Source: Ciborinia camelliae
Taxonomy: Eukaryota; Ascomycota; Leotiomycetes; Helotiales; Sclerotiniaceae
Reading direction: 5' to 3'
DNA: 64,000 nt
Assembly (NCBI GenBank): GCA_025890175.1
Contig: JANPYM010000001.1
Location: forward strand, 2,092,853 to 2,156,852
In this document: in pieces, positions 45,975 through 57,764 of the stretch
Layout of the letters: the number at the start of each line of letters is the position of its first letter
Position numbering within the stretch: position 1 is the stretch's first letter
Position numbers and translations under genes: made by a program
The notes under the pieces: generated by a model
The model's database searches: none
The model's input: the letters and a program-made list of their open reading frames with translations, nothing else
Told to the model about the DNA's origin: nothing

Positions 45975-48817
45975 TAAAACTTCTTTTGAAATCGCTGGTC
46001 AAAATAAATCTGATACTTTATAAGTCAATTTTGACAACAGCAGTATCGAAGAACTCATTCTAGCAACATGAAATAGATCAAATACTCACTATATAATAGT
46101 CTTGTATAGCTAACTGGAAGCCAGCGATTATAATATAATGTTTGAAAAGTCGTTATCAATTTTGTTTAGATAAAAAGAGTTATCGTTGTCATTATAAGAA
46201 TTTTGGACTTGGCCACAGCCAAGACCATGACATTCGATACCACTGGCAGGTAATCTACCAATGCGTCTTCAAGCTTTCCAAAAGTATATTTAGCCGTCCA
46301 TATTCTAGTACTGTGTTGCTAATCCTACACCCATGAATTCCCAATTCTCGATTTTGCCTGAATGGCTGAAAATGCGGAAGCACATCTTTATATAGTGCAT
46401 TAATGTGACGAAATTGATGGTTGCATTTGTGGTTAGACGTCAAAAATTAGCCGTTTTGGCTTGGTAGAGTTGAAATATAGATGAAACCTCTTTTGCATTG
46501 AGAAGATAGGGTTGGAATAATCCAAAAGTTTTCAACTTTTCAACTTTTCAACCAGAAGATGCATCTCCGAAGATTCAAGTCTTAAAGGATAATCTTTAAT
46601 GAAGAACGAAAATTGGGATTGTATTCTATAGCATTGAATCCGATTTGTTGTCAAGTTGGTAGAATTTCATACCATTGTTGGTTATTATTCTCGTTACCAA
46701 TCTTGAGAATAAAAGAGTAAAAAGCACAGCAACGAGAACTTTATAGGAGGGGAGCATTGAGGCGGGATAGACTGAAACATACAGGTTGCATATTTCATTG
46801 GCTTACCACTGGATGAAACCTGGAGCAAAACAGACAGAGGCCTAGATTGCTGATTTCAATGCTTCATCTTAGGTAGCTAGAGACTTGTTGTTTTTATGTA
46901 TTGCCATGAGTGACATTAGCGAAGACCGCCTTGATTAGAATTCATCCAGTGGGGTTATAACTTCTTAGCCATGTATCCTCCACACAGATCAATATTTATC
47001 TTAAATCAGAAATCCAAATCTATTATCCAAACAAGCATAGTATTCCAAAGAAACTAGAGAGATAGAATCCACAGAATTTGCTTTGGCCTCACTGTTTTCA
47101 TTCTCCGGCTCTTGACCACTTGAATACTTCGCAAGTTTTAATATGATATCCGGAAACCTAATGCAAAAACATTGAACTTGAATGGGATAGGGTAGCCCGA
47201 ACGTATAAATGGCTTCCAAGGTGTTTGCAAGGGTACACGATTTCTTGAAGGTATTGAATACATGATCAGAAACGAATCTTGGAACACTGTTGTAGGCTTA
47301 CGCCAAGCTGCCTTTGAAACGAAAATTTCCATTTGAGGTTATCCAGAGAAATGGAATCAGGAAGTTAAAAGCTCGGGAGTCAAACAACAGAGGGTGCACG
47401 CGTTTACTTAAATGATGCGTTTGCCAGGCACGAATCTATTCTCACATATAAAATAAAACCTTCTTCTCTACAGTAATAATCATATCGCGAGAAAGTAATT
47501 TATGTTAAAAGGCGATAAACATTCATTGTGATGGGAGGGCACATGAAGGAGATTTTTGGCTGACTAAGGAACATAGCCTATCAGAAGCGACTAGATCCAT
47601 TTTATTTTAGTTGCCAACATCTGCCAACCTTCTCAAGTTCTCAACAACCAAAGATCAACTACCTCACATCGTTCTTTATTTTATCTCAAGTTGAGAAGTT
47701 CAATCATTATTACTTCTAGTAGTTATTGAGTTCATGGTATTGGCGCACCAAAGCCTGGTAGAAAGTTATCAACACTCAATCATCCGGAGAAAGTGCGATT
47801 ACCACATCAGAGTTAAGAGCCATATTGTGGTGAAATGTCTGTTTAAATTTTCTATATTATGCTTTCTCCTATCTATCTTCCTTTAACTTTATTTTTCTTT
47901 CCTTTTGTTTGTTAAATTTGAAGGGCAAGTACAGCCCCGACAAAAGTGTACTAGCCTGCGACAAGGTTACAGGTGATTAGCGGGTTGTGCGGGCTGAATG
48001 GAAACGAAGCAGGTAGAGGAATGAGTAGGATAGTGGTGATGGAAGTGATGGTGGCTGAACTGCGGGAGATCGCACCATTGAACTTCTCAGATTTCCGCCG
48101 ATTAAGAAGATTCCATATCTTCAACTTCATTCAATGTATCTCCAATGATGATTGTATCACCTTCATAGCTAATAGCAGCACCTTTCGTATCTTTCTTCTT
48201 CAGGGGCCCAGCAAGGTTGTTTTCAGTTTTATGAGGTAAAGCGAATGATGGCCTTGGGATCGAAACAACCTTCTTAGAAGAAAAGGGAGGCGTCGGGGCA
48301 AGCTGCGACAGGTGCTGATGGTGCTTTCGAGGTAATATGAAGGTGCCCAACTCAATAAAGCTCATGGACTATATCGTTATTTACAAATCAAACCTCGTAG
48401 TTCCTGTGGTCAGATAAAGCGGCAGGTACCAGGTAGTACCTAATGGTATACAGTTGGAACCATCAAGTGGGCCGGGGAAATGTATACCAGACTGCCGATG
48501 TCTCGTCTTAAGACGGGCAGGGCATCATTGCTTAGTTCATGGAAATTTTACATTCGTTCATCTTGTTGGGCATCAACCATGTCCTTCCAAGCGGTACATC
48601 CCATAACTTTTTGGACTTCGAGAACTCCATCTGAATGCTCGATGATAACCCAGGATTCTTTTTGAATTAAAGATTGGGATATCCATGTAGACCTGAGCGG
48701 GGGATTGATCCGAGTGGAGCCATTTGCTGCATCATGATTTTATTAAAATACTCAAAATGAACACCGATTCCTTCTCTTCACAAGAAATAGCGGATGATGC
48801 CTCTAATTGTATCTTGT
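45975..48817. other. Gene-poor region
   Basis: 2.8 kb with no supported gene. A minus-strand 87-codon frame at 48102-48365 has no recognised feature. Confidence 0.35.
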
Positions 48818-49714
48818 TCAATACGGCAATACTCTTTTGATTGTTGAAGCTACTGTTGTGATCGATGATCTGGATTCCGAGATTTCACTCATCATACCCA
48901 CATTCGTACTCAGTTGAGCATGCTCCGAAGAATTTCTCATTTTGCAATGCGAAAAGGTTCCTTCTGAAGTTTGACATTCATTCTCCTCGTCATCTTGCTT
49001 GTTTCTCATCCTTTTTTTCAGTCGTACCTTGATTTGACTTCTGGAGTTGAGAGGAATGTGCCAATACTCATCTCGTCCGTCCATCTGAGGGCGCATGATG
49101 GTAATGAGGGGATCTTTGTCTATCACCTTGGCCTGGAATAACCATTTATTCCTAACAGCCTCTTGAAGCCAAGTTCTGTTATTGAGACAATGTTCGAAAG
49201 ATTGAGGTCAGTAATGATTGTATTGTAGATTATAGCGAGTGGTGTTGCCAACATGAGGTGATCGCGGAAGGTAATTTTTGTTGAAGAGTTGAGATATGGT
49301 GTCGAAACGGGCTGTCTAGATAGGCAAGTATTCTTGTGTACAATCCCATATAGCATGCATTTCCATGCCCGTGAGCACCACCACGTCCAAGTCTACCATC
49401 AATTGCTTCCTGGCTTCCAACACGTCATCTGAAGCCGGCTCGATGCGTTTGATGTTATGGAAGCATTGTTCGAGCAAACCTGAGCCGTCCATACATTTTC
49501 TGGCGTCACTCGAGTGCTTGGCTGGTGGTTGAAACTGTGATACCAAAGGACTCATTGAGGTACCCAAACTATAGTGTGGACAACAAACAGAGCATGAAAA
49601 CCTTTGCCAAGGTATGGGATCGAACGATGTAGATGGATGGTATTTGTGCCGTCGTACCGCAAGCGACAAGTGTCGAGGAATATACTGGGGAAAGTTAGCA
49701 GGTCTTCTTTTCAT
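48818..49714 (-). pseudogene. Relic of an unidentified protein gene
   Basis: Three consecutive minus-strand frames look like pieces of one protein. 49714-49316 reads through LEARKQLMVDLDVVVLTGMEMHAIWDCTQEYLPI and stops. 49356-49123 continues in another frame with NSSTKITFRDHLMLATPLAIIY. Near 49,150 a third frame reads TWLQEAVRNKWLFQAKVIDK and joins IMRPQMDGRDEYWHIPLNS (to 48818). Intron borders consistent with all joins were not found, so frameshifts are the simpler reading. The family is not recognised. Confidence 0.4.
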
Positions 49715-52040
49715 GTTTTATTGCAGATCCCGCACCTGAACTCTGCCAAATGGCAGAGACACCACCTCCAAGACCCTCGAACATCCTCTTGATCAATATA
49801 GAGCATCGACAGTAGCTTGATCTACTCGCATGTTAGCACCTGAGCATCAGACTTTTGAACCTTGTCGTCTGCAGACATGAACACCCTACCAACTGTGCTG
49901 AGAGCATTCTAATCAACACGAAATTTGAGTCAATATTTGCTTGTCGAGATCAATCTTTTGCAGACTGCGAGGAAAAGTGATCATTTGGTATCAGTGGTAA
50001 GATATCCGTTATCGTTTGGATGTAGAAGAATATCGACAGATGGAGCGCTTCATGAGGAAAGATTGAAGAATAAACATATTTTCTTCGGGTTTTCGCTGGT
50101 CGTGTAGCTAAGCTCAGTATCTTGATTGGAGCTCGCTGGTTGAGATGCAGTAACAGATCAGTAAACGCATATTGTATAGAGACGGATTGTGCCAATGAGA
50201 GTATGACGAAACATTAAATTTCCTATCAGTTCCAGTCTCTCGCACCAAAGGAGATAAATAAGTACAAAATTTCTCTTACATTGCAGCAAACATTCCACGA
50301 CATCACCAAGATATGAGTTGCACGCATAAGCGGCTATGAGAAACAACCTTCTATTGCTATCTGTAATAACTATATTCACGAATAGAGACAAATAAGCCAG
50401 TCCTCGTCGAGACTTGAAACCCAATCTCCCCACGTCCGAAATGCTTGAATAGCCACCATCACCAATCTCTTGCTTGGATCGGAGTACGAGTCTGGAGAAC
50501 TGATGTGTTATGGGTTGTTTCTTTTTCAGCTTTGTCAAATTACCGCTGGTTCTTTGCTTCCAGCTGCATTTATCTTTGCTCCTCACGAACCTTTGCGCCG
50601 ATGTAGTTAGAAACCGTCTGCTGCATTTGATTTGCTTGCTGACTTACCTGCCTTCCTTCTTTTTGGGGGTGAAATCCAAGATGGATATCTTCCTCCACAA
50701 GGGTGATGATGCGGGAATGGTGCAGATAGCCCCATGACCCATATTTTATCTTGGGCTGAGCACTGATATATTGTTAGCATGCGAAGAAGAAGATCGATAT
50801 GGAGAACCTACACTTTGCAGGAAAGAATACCCGGGCGAACGAGATCAGCAATGTTTGCTTCAACGACCGCAGATTCGAGCAGTAGAAGCTTGGGCCACTG
50901 CCTCCCAGAAACATCTTCGACGCGTGTATCTGGGAGGCAGTGGCTCGAGGCTGGCTTCTTCCATTTCCAGGTCTCTGGTTGCGAGGCTCTGGCTCTGCCA
51001 TGCCCGATGGCTAAAACAATCAGTCATAGTTCCCCAGGAGCGAAGACACGGATTATTCATGAAGTATCCTGCAGGTGCGGATGGATTTTGGGTGGAAATA
51101 AGTTGGTTTCATATCGTGCAGAAGCAGATGGACGATCTGTCAATTATTAACTTGAAGGCCAAATCTGAAATTATTAACTCAAAAATGATTTGAGTTGAAA
51201 TCTCTGATTTTCTGAAAGGTCTGACACCGGTATAGAGAATTGGGAGGCCACTTACTTAAAATCTTGGTGGGTAGCGATTCTAGGGTGCAAAACATGATTT
51301 ACAAAGAAAGCCAAGCTGGTAGTGTATGCGTGAACTGTCTGCTACACAGGTACAGTGCAACGCTGGCACATGTCGCAGCAGAATAGCTCTGGTGCGGGCT
51401 GTGGATTGAATTGGGGTGCTGGAAGTTGAAACCCCCAGATCCATGGATTGGACTCTGTTACTGAAAAGGTATTCTGGTGCTGGATCCTGAGTGTGCATGA
51501 AGATAATATCGAGGTCGAAGCTCGATTTCTCAATCATGGGGCTTTAGTCTGAATGTTTCGAGAGTAATCAGTTTTCTACTCATAACAAATGAGTTATGCA
51601 TGAATGGAGAAGACTTACAATCCTTTTTTGATTCGATCTTTGAATTTGTAGAAAGGTTTTGAGTGAATAAAAAGAAGAAAGAAGAGTCTCAAATTCAACA
51701 ATTTCAGTTTCTGTTGTGCAGAAGAAAAAAGGAAATTTGAAGTCAGACCACTCCTCGGATAAGCAAGTGAGTTTACTGGTTGACCACCTTGTTTTTCCGG
51801 CCAAAAGACCTCAACAAACTTGAATTTCTAGACTAGCCCTTGTTAAGCGAAATTTGTGTGGCTCATCTCTAATTTCAGCATGGTCGCACAGATTGCGTGA
51901 TTTAATGCTGCCTTCTTCCCCAAGCTCTACATATCTTCCAGACCAAGTCCAAAAAATTTAACTTTTAATATTCTCTCCTCATCCTTCTTACAATACATGT
52001 TAAGCACCTTACTGCAGCAGTTGTTCTAAGCAGCAGAACC
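49715..52040. other. Gene-poor region with one hairpin
   Basis: 2.3 kb with overlapping ORFs on both strands but no family signature. It contains the inverted repeat at 50894-50944. Confidence 0.35.
50894..50944. other. Perfect 16-bp inverted repeat (hairpin)
   Basis: GCCACTGCCTCCCAGA (50894-50909) and its exact reverse complement (50929-50944) are separated by 19 bp. GC-rich arms could form a stable hairpin in RNA of either strand. Function unknown. Confidence 0.7.
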
Positions 52041-52325
52041 ATGAGTAATCAACTACAAGATGGTTGCTGGCGTGTTGATTCTGAAGTAAGTCATCACCAC
52101 AACGATCACTCTTATCACATACAATTTTTCACTGCACCTGTTCGATCTATGTTCTCTTACTTTTATAATAACGAACGATAGGATTGGACGCCTTCACAAG
52201 CACCGCTTCAGAACCAACTAGAGAGCAGAAGCCAAGCTCTCAAGAAAGCTCTGAAAGACGATCTGCCTGCCGTTTGCTCGAAGGCCATCAAAGCCGCAGG
52301 CAGAGAAAATGGAACGCTGGCTTAG
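52041..52325 (+). CDS. Possible small two-exon gene (62 aa)
   Basis: Exon 1, 52041-52085, begins MSNQLQDGCWRVDSE and ends at a consensus donor GTAAGT. The intron is 96 bp and ends ACGATAG. Exon 2, 52182-52325, continues DWTPSQAPLQNQLESRSQA and stops at TAG, giving 62 residues, helical and charged. The good splice sites in frame are the only support; no homologue is recalled. It could be the 5' remnant of a larger gene. Confidence 0.3.
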
Positions 52326-53779
52326 AACCTGCTTATCTACCCAATGGACTGAACAACAAAATTCTGGAAAGGGATCCTCTGAAGAGATTGTTCACGCCAA
52401 GAAAGAAGACTGTAAGACTGTCCACAAACCTCTCGATCGGAGAGGGTCCCCTTTTCGTTCAGTCCCTTGGGTAGAAATTATTGTGTCTATGGAAGTGTCG
52501 CAAGACCTTTCGCGCTCATTCCCATCCGATCATAATATGCGATACGCGCTTCATAAATAGGTATGTGGTATAATAATCATTGTTGCTGTCGTGTCATCGC
52601 CTTCTGAGTATCGCATCTTGCTAACGTATATACTTTTTCATATTAGGTATAATGTGAAAGAGAGCAATGCGAACTGCCGGCAATACTCAGCTATTACTTG
52701 TCTCCATGAGTTGCAGCATCTTCCAGGTAAGAATACTCATTGCCCACTTCTCAATCATGCTTTTCAATGTAGAGATAATAACATCTACAAAGTAGAATCA
52801 CTGGAGAGAGACTTCCAATCTCTCCACGAGATGCTGAAGACACATGATGATTCCCAGAGCACAGATGCTACTGCAGAGTGGAAGGTTTTCGTAAGTCGAT
52901 CCACAAACCCATAATCTTCGTTGTCTTGCCCAAAATATCCATGCTAACATTTGGTACTCTCATTATTAGTTGAAGAGTGCTTTCAGCCCATGAAGCGGTT
53001 GTCCCTGCAAGCTATCTGAACGTCGATGCACCTCAAACACAACAGCAAGTTCTCAGACAGACGCCAAGGATGCCAAGGATATCTCTCGTAGGTTCCAACT
53101 CTGTTCTTCACGCACACTTGATTATTTGGCTAAAGACAGTGAATTTATAGCAGAGACTCTCGTAAGACCTCGGTCTATTCACAAAGTGAAGTTCTTCAAC
53201 ATCACATGCGACTAAGGCTTGGTCACACTTCTCGACTTGAGAGAATACCATCCCGCCACGAGTCAAACGATACTAGAACAATACTGCACGGGAGCCTATC
53301 CCTAGTCAATCAACTTGCTGCCTTTCGCTCACCCGGGCATACGCGTGCTGACCCGGGATCCCCTGCCACACCAGATGCAGGTGCCTCTGTAAGTTTAGAG
53401 CTCATTTTCCTCCATGTTATCTTGCATTGAATACTAACATGAAGTATAGGCTCTCTTGGGCAGGGGAGACTTCACTAACCCCCATGCACCACACACGGCC
53501 ACAATCCAAGCGCCTGTAGTACCTACAAAGGCGCTAGTGGAATACAGAGAAGAGCAAGCACGAAAGCAGTCGTTGAGACACGCCCCGTGTGGCACCAAGA
53601 ACATTGCTGCGTGGAGGATTCGGGGAATAAGATGGTGCAAGGGATACGAATGGGGCTGGCTGATGGATAGGATAAGGACGGGGATCAATGTGCTTTGGGC
53701 TTGACGGAAAGCGGAAGGGAAATCGCTGTTGGTAAATGGTGGTTTGTGTATTGTATTCATAGACCTTTCAAGAATCAAC
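52326..53779. other. Gene-poor region
   Basis: Short frames only (for example 52591-52914 and 53206-53430) without recognised features. Donor-like and acceptor-like sites suggest eroded coding DNA, but no product can be assigned. Confidence 0.3.
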
Positions 53780-55220
53780 ATGGTTTCCACTAGCCGCCCC
53801 CGGGCGTGCACAAACTGCGTGACTGCCTTGTGCTGAAAGTCTCGCATATGTGTTTGAAACCTGTAAGTTCTTGCATCGCCGTCTAATCTTACCATACTTA
53901 GGGTATTGTGCTAACAAGAAGCAGGAGCAAGGTCGAGGTGCTAAGAGGAAGTAGGGGGGAGATGGAGTTTGAGCTGAGATCGTGCTGCACGACTTTGCTT
54001 AAGTTGTGTGCATTAATTAGTATACTGTTACAACATCAAGCCAGACTCCTGGCCAGAATATGGGCCCTGGCATTAATGCCAACGCATGGCGCCGCCAGTC
54101 CTTCTGTGGCCATGCCTGCGCCGGCCCAGAAGGCTTTACTCCGATCACTATGGTTCGCCCTGGTCCAATGAATCCAATCAAAACTACAAGACGACATTTG
54201 TAGCTTCTCGGTAGCAATGCGAAGCATCCCGAAGTGAAATGCAACCTCGAAGATCTGAGATACTATGCGAGAGTCTGTGGTGGTGGAAATACAGGAACAA
54301 TGTGGACTCACAAAGACCAGGGTAAGAGAATTGCACGTCCTATTCTACTATTCCATGCTAATGTATTCGAGCATAGACCTCCTTTGGCCACTCTCACTTT
54401 TTTAAAGTGAAAGTCATGGTTCTCCGACACATCCAGTGAAGGGCATGCGGCTCCCCAGAAAGAAAGACCAAACAATTGAAACCTCGCCAAAGTTAACCCC
54501 TGGGTGTACTGGCTGGGTGTACTGGCGCCCCAGTCTCATCTTCTCCACCACCACCACCATCACCACTACCAATCCTTCTTCCCACCGCAGCATGTCTGCT
54601 CCAGATCTTAAGCTTCTGATATTCGCTTGATCTCCCGATGCACAATTCGCCAGGCTCACGGGAGTCGCTCCCCCAGTGATTCTGAGAATGCAAGTGAGCC
54701 ACTGCGGCTCCAGTATTAAACAACCCACCAATATGCGATACCAACCGCACCAACATCGTTGTTTGGCAGAGCAATCATCATTCCACCAGACAAAGGAGGA
54801 TGCCAACCCATAGATCCAGCAGTATGATTGCTCTACCTAATAACGATGTTGGTTCTAAGCTGGTCGAGACATATTTTACCGTTTGCCACCAGGGCACCTT
54901 ATTACACCCGGAGACAAGGGGAGCAAAGTTTCTACGTCCACATAGTCAAGAAGGGATCCTCAATGTCAGCATCAATCTAATCGATATTGAATTGAGAAAG
55001 AGAGTTTTTTGGGCAGCTTTCTCCCTAGACAAATACCTGAGCTAAAACTCCAGAAAGCTCTTCCTCTCAAGGACAAACATCAACTCTCTTCCAGTCGATT
55101 TCAAACTCGCATGAACAAACAACCGCAGCCATCTACAACTGGTAGATATGGCGCCTCTAATTCATCATGGGACAGTTGGTGCGGGGACGGCCGAGGAACG
55201 TTTGGTGTATCGGTGACGTA
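53780..55220 (+). pseudogene. Decayed Zn2Cys6 fungal transcription factor
   Basis: Pieces of one regulator appear in successive plus-strand frames. At 53780 the frame MVSTSRPRACTNCVTALC resembles the start of a binuclear zinc cluster and stops at TGA (53834-53836). At 54800-55045 the frame LPNNDVGSKLVETYFTVCHQGTLLHPE followed by IELRKRVFWAAFSLDKYLS matches the Fungal_trans homology region. Just after, two other frames read ALPLKDKHQ and NSLPVDF, where intact family members have a single run (DKYLS..LGRPL.L.D..I....P.DF). Hence at least two frameshifts and a stop. No DNA-binding function is expected. The link between the cluster and the middle domain is inferred from order and distance. Confidence 0.6.
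54750..54852. repeat. Inverted coding duplicate (28 bp arms)
   Basis: 54750-54777 (minus strand) and 54825-54852 (plus strand) match at 25 of 28 positions and both read MIALPNNDVG. All three differences are third-codon-position changes (CTG/CTA, CCA/CCT, AAC/AAT). They lie inside the transcription-factor relic, 47 bp apart. Confidence 0.75.
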
Positions 55221-56267
55221 TAGAGAGGGTGGTTGAAAAAGGAAGCGGATGGGGTGGGGAGCCAGGGGGGGAGGAGAGGAAAAGGATGTGTAGAGAAGTG
55301 TATTTGAATTTGGCGGTTGAAATGGCAGTGGATGGATTGAAAATAAATATTAATTGAGAGAAAGCCACTAAATTCCCTGTGCTATTCACTTTTTGAATCT
55401 ATGTTGAATACTAATTCACATGAAACAGTGAGTATGAATGATGTATACATCCCGGTATTACTTTGAAAGATGTTGATTTGAAGGATTTTCTTGTGAGATT
55501 ATAGTAAGAGGCTTGGGATCCAGATATCGAAGTATATTTATATTGTTATTATGTCGCAATCGTGTTGTGGTTCTATGATTTTGGTCAAGTCCCTCGGCGA
55601 AAAGATGCAAGTTCAGAATAACTCAATTATAATAACTCCACCAAAGGACTGGCTATAGAAGATCAAAACCCCAAGAAATAATATAGAATCAAAGAGATTT
55701 TTTGTTGTCGATAGGTAGCTATTTTCATTTTGAAAAGGCTTGGATAAAGTGCCGATAGCCTTCTTCTATATGGCGGTGCAGGGCCGTGACACACCCGCAA
55801 AACCATGAGAACAGTCACTTACAGATTTTGAACTTAAAAGCTCCCCAAAAATATTTTAGTTGCCTAATTTAACTCTTAATATAGAAGAGTTCTGTCGTAA
55901 TGGGTATCATAATTCATTTGCTTTGTTGGAGTTCTGTTATAATTTCTTGAGATTAACCGTGACATAGTCATGATGAGTTACCAGCCAATACCCACAACGA
56001 AGATTCTCTTGATCTATTTTTCCACGGAAAGAAACCGGGAGATTCATACATAATGCTCAAACTTAATTTGCAAATAATGTATTACAGGTAACAGTTGGCT
56101 ATTAAATCAATAGGTAAATCTTGCACGGTATGCACGTGGCCGACCGTATATGCGAGGGTGCAGTGGACTCACTACATATTCATGAGTGTACCTCGAGACT
56201 CGTAAAGAGCGGTGTATATGTGATATCTCGATCAATTCTTCAATTGATTCTTTAATTTAATTTCGTT
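55221..56267. other. Intergenic region
   Basis: 1 kb with no supported gene between two relics. Confidence 0.35.
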
Positions 56268-57764
56268 GTGGAAAGCATGATGGATGATCTTGAATTGGAA
56301 AATATTGAGTCGCGCGATGAGGCGGAGAATGGTAGTGATTTTAATCAGGAAAGGAAGGAGGCAATACAAGCGAGCGATGAGCGTCATTCCAAAACGACAG
56401 GCACGGACGCGATTGACAAAAATGCTGGGTCACAACTCGTTCAAGACTCGAGTGAAGCTTTTCATCGAAATGATCATTTGAGTGTTCCTTCAGTGGCAAA
56501 CGCGAAGTCAAAATTGTGCCAAGAGACACAATTGACTGCAGATGAATCTTGCAATTCTGGAAAACGCCCAGCAGAAAAGAATAACAATTCGCTGCCTGTT
56601 TATTTTGAGGCTTTTGAAGAATACTGTGTTGTGTACGGTTGGTTGTAAGGGAAATATTGATCTTAAACGATTCCATGAATTTGGATGACGCTTACCCCGG
56701 GCCATGCAAAGAATTTATTGGAAAAAACTCAGATTTATAAAGGAATATCTTTTGTCACCCAGTCAAAGAAATCCTTGCTCTTCGGCTTGAAGAAATTGCA
56801 CTCCTTACCCGCTCATCTGAAGTACATGAGACTGAGATTGCCACGGGAAGCATAGTGCGGGTCCATGATCTGAACATTACGGCGCTGCAACAGATTGGAA
56901 TCTTAGGATATGCTGGTCAGACTATGTGGAGGAACATCTGCTCTTAGACTTTTTAGAAGAACATTGTACCTCGCATGGACAAGATTGGAATTCGGAAGTC
57001 ACTTTTCACTGTGGCAAGAAAAGTGGTAAGACCCCCTCCTAGTAAGCTATGAGATAATAATACTGACTAAACATTCTGAAGCATAAATATTTGTGATATT
57101 TTCACTTATCAGCCGTATTGGGGTTCTCGCCCATTTAATCACATTCTAAATGCGGATATATCAACTTCGTGGGGAATGATCTTCTCTCCTCAATACGATA
57201 TAGCCGAGCGCCATAATGGGTGCATTCGCAAGGCATTGAAAGTTCTCCATTTAGCGAACGACAACCCCCCAAAGCTCAAATGCATGAGCAAACGAAGGGA
57301 TCTTTTTCCGTCAGGAGCGATGGCCAAATCACACGGATAAGCCCTGGGAACATTTGATGTATCCATGGCAGTATCACTCTAGCCACCAGGGTTGCATCGA
57401 CGCTTCTGAGTTCCGGATGATGAATGAGTACCACGCTTGTAATTGGAAAACGATAACTATGAAGGATATCGCGCACAAAGCCCGACCAAAAATGGTCCTG
57501 CGATATTCGGATTTTGGTCTCTGGGAAAATGGCGTGCGGAAATTGAGGCATTATATGAACGGTGAGAAGCCGCGAGGATTTCGACAATTTTGGAGAGACA
57601 GGAGAGATGCGTTGAATTATTGCACTTTCTGGGGAATTGTCATATTCGGATGTCTGAGTGTGTTCTTAGCATTAGCATCACTTACGGTTGGTATTGCTCA
57701 GACTATTGCTGCGTCCAAGGCTTTGCATATACCTCCTTCTCCTTCTCCAGCTGGGCAAACTTAA
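56268..57764 (+). pseudogene. Decayed single-span membrane protein gene (fungal uncharacterised family)
   Basis: Ordered fragments in different plus frames are read as one gene. 56268-56648 is acidic and Ser-rich (MMDDLELENIESRDEAEN). 56749-56947 reads HPVKEILALRLEEIALLTRS. An overlapping frame continues WSDYVEEHLLLDFLEEHC to about 57,020. 57114-57340 reads PYWGSRPFNHILNADISTSW and ends in a stop just after a frame change near the T-run at 57,302. 57357-57764 reads to the stop through HYMNGEKPRGFRQFWRDRRD, LNYCTFWG and a C-terminal transmembrane helix (IVIFGCLSVFLALASLTVGI). The C-terminal block resembles a large family of uncharacterised fungal proteins. At least three frame changes cannot be explained by introns. 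Confidence 0.6.

Noticed and set aside
50158..50586. 142-codon minus-strand ORF
   Set aside because: No domain, poor composition in its basic N-terminus and overlapping open frames on the other strand.
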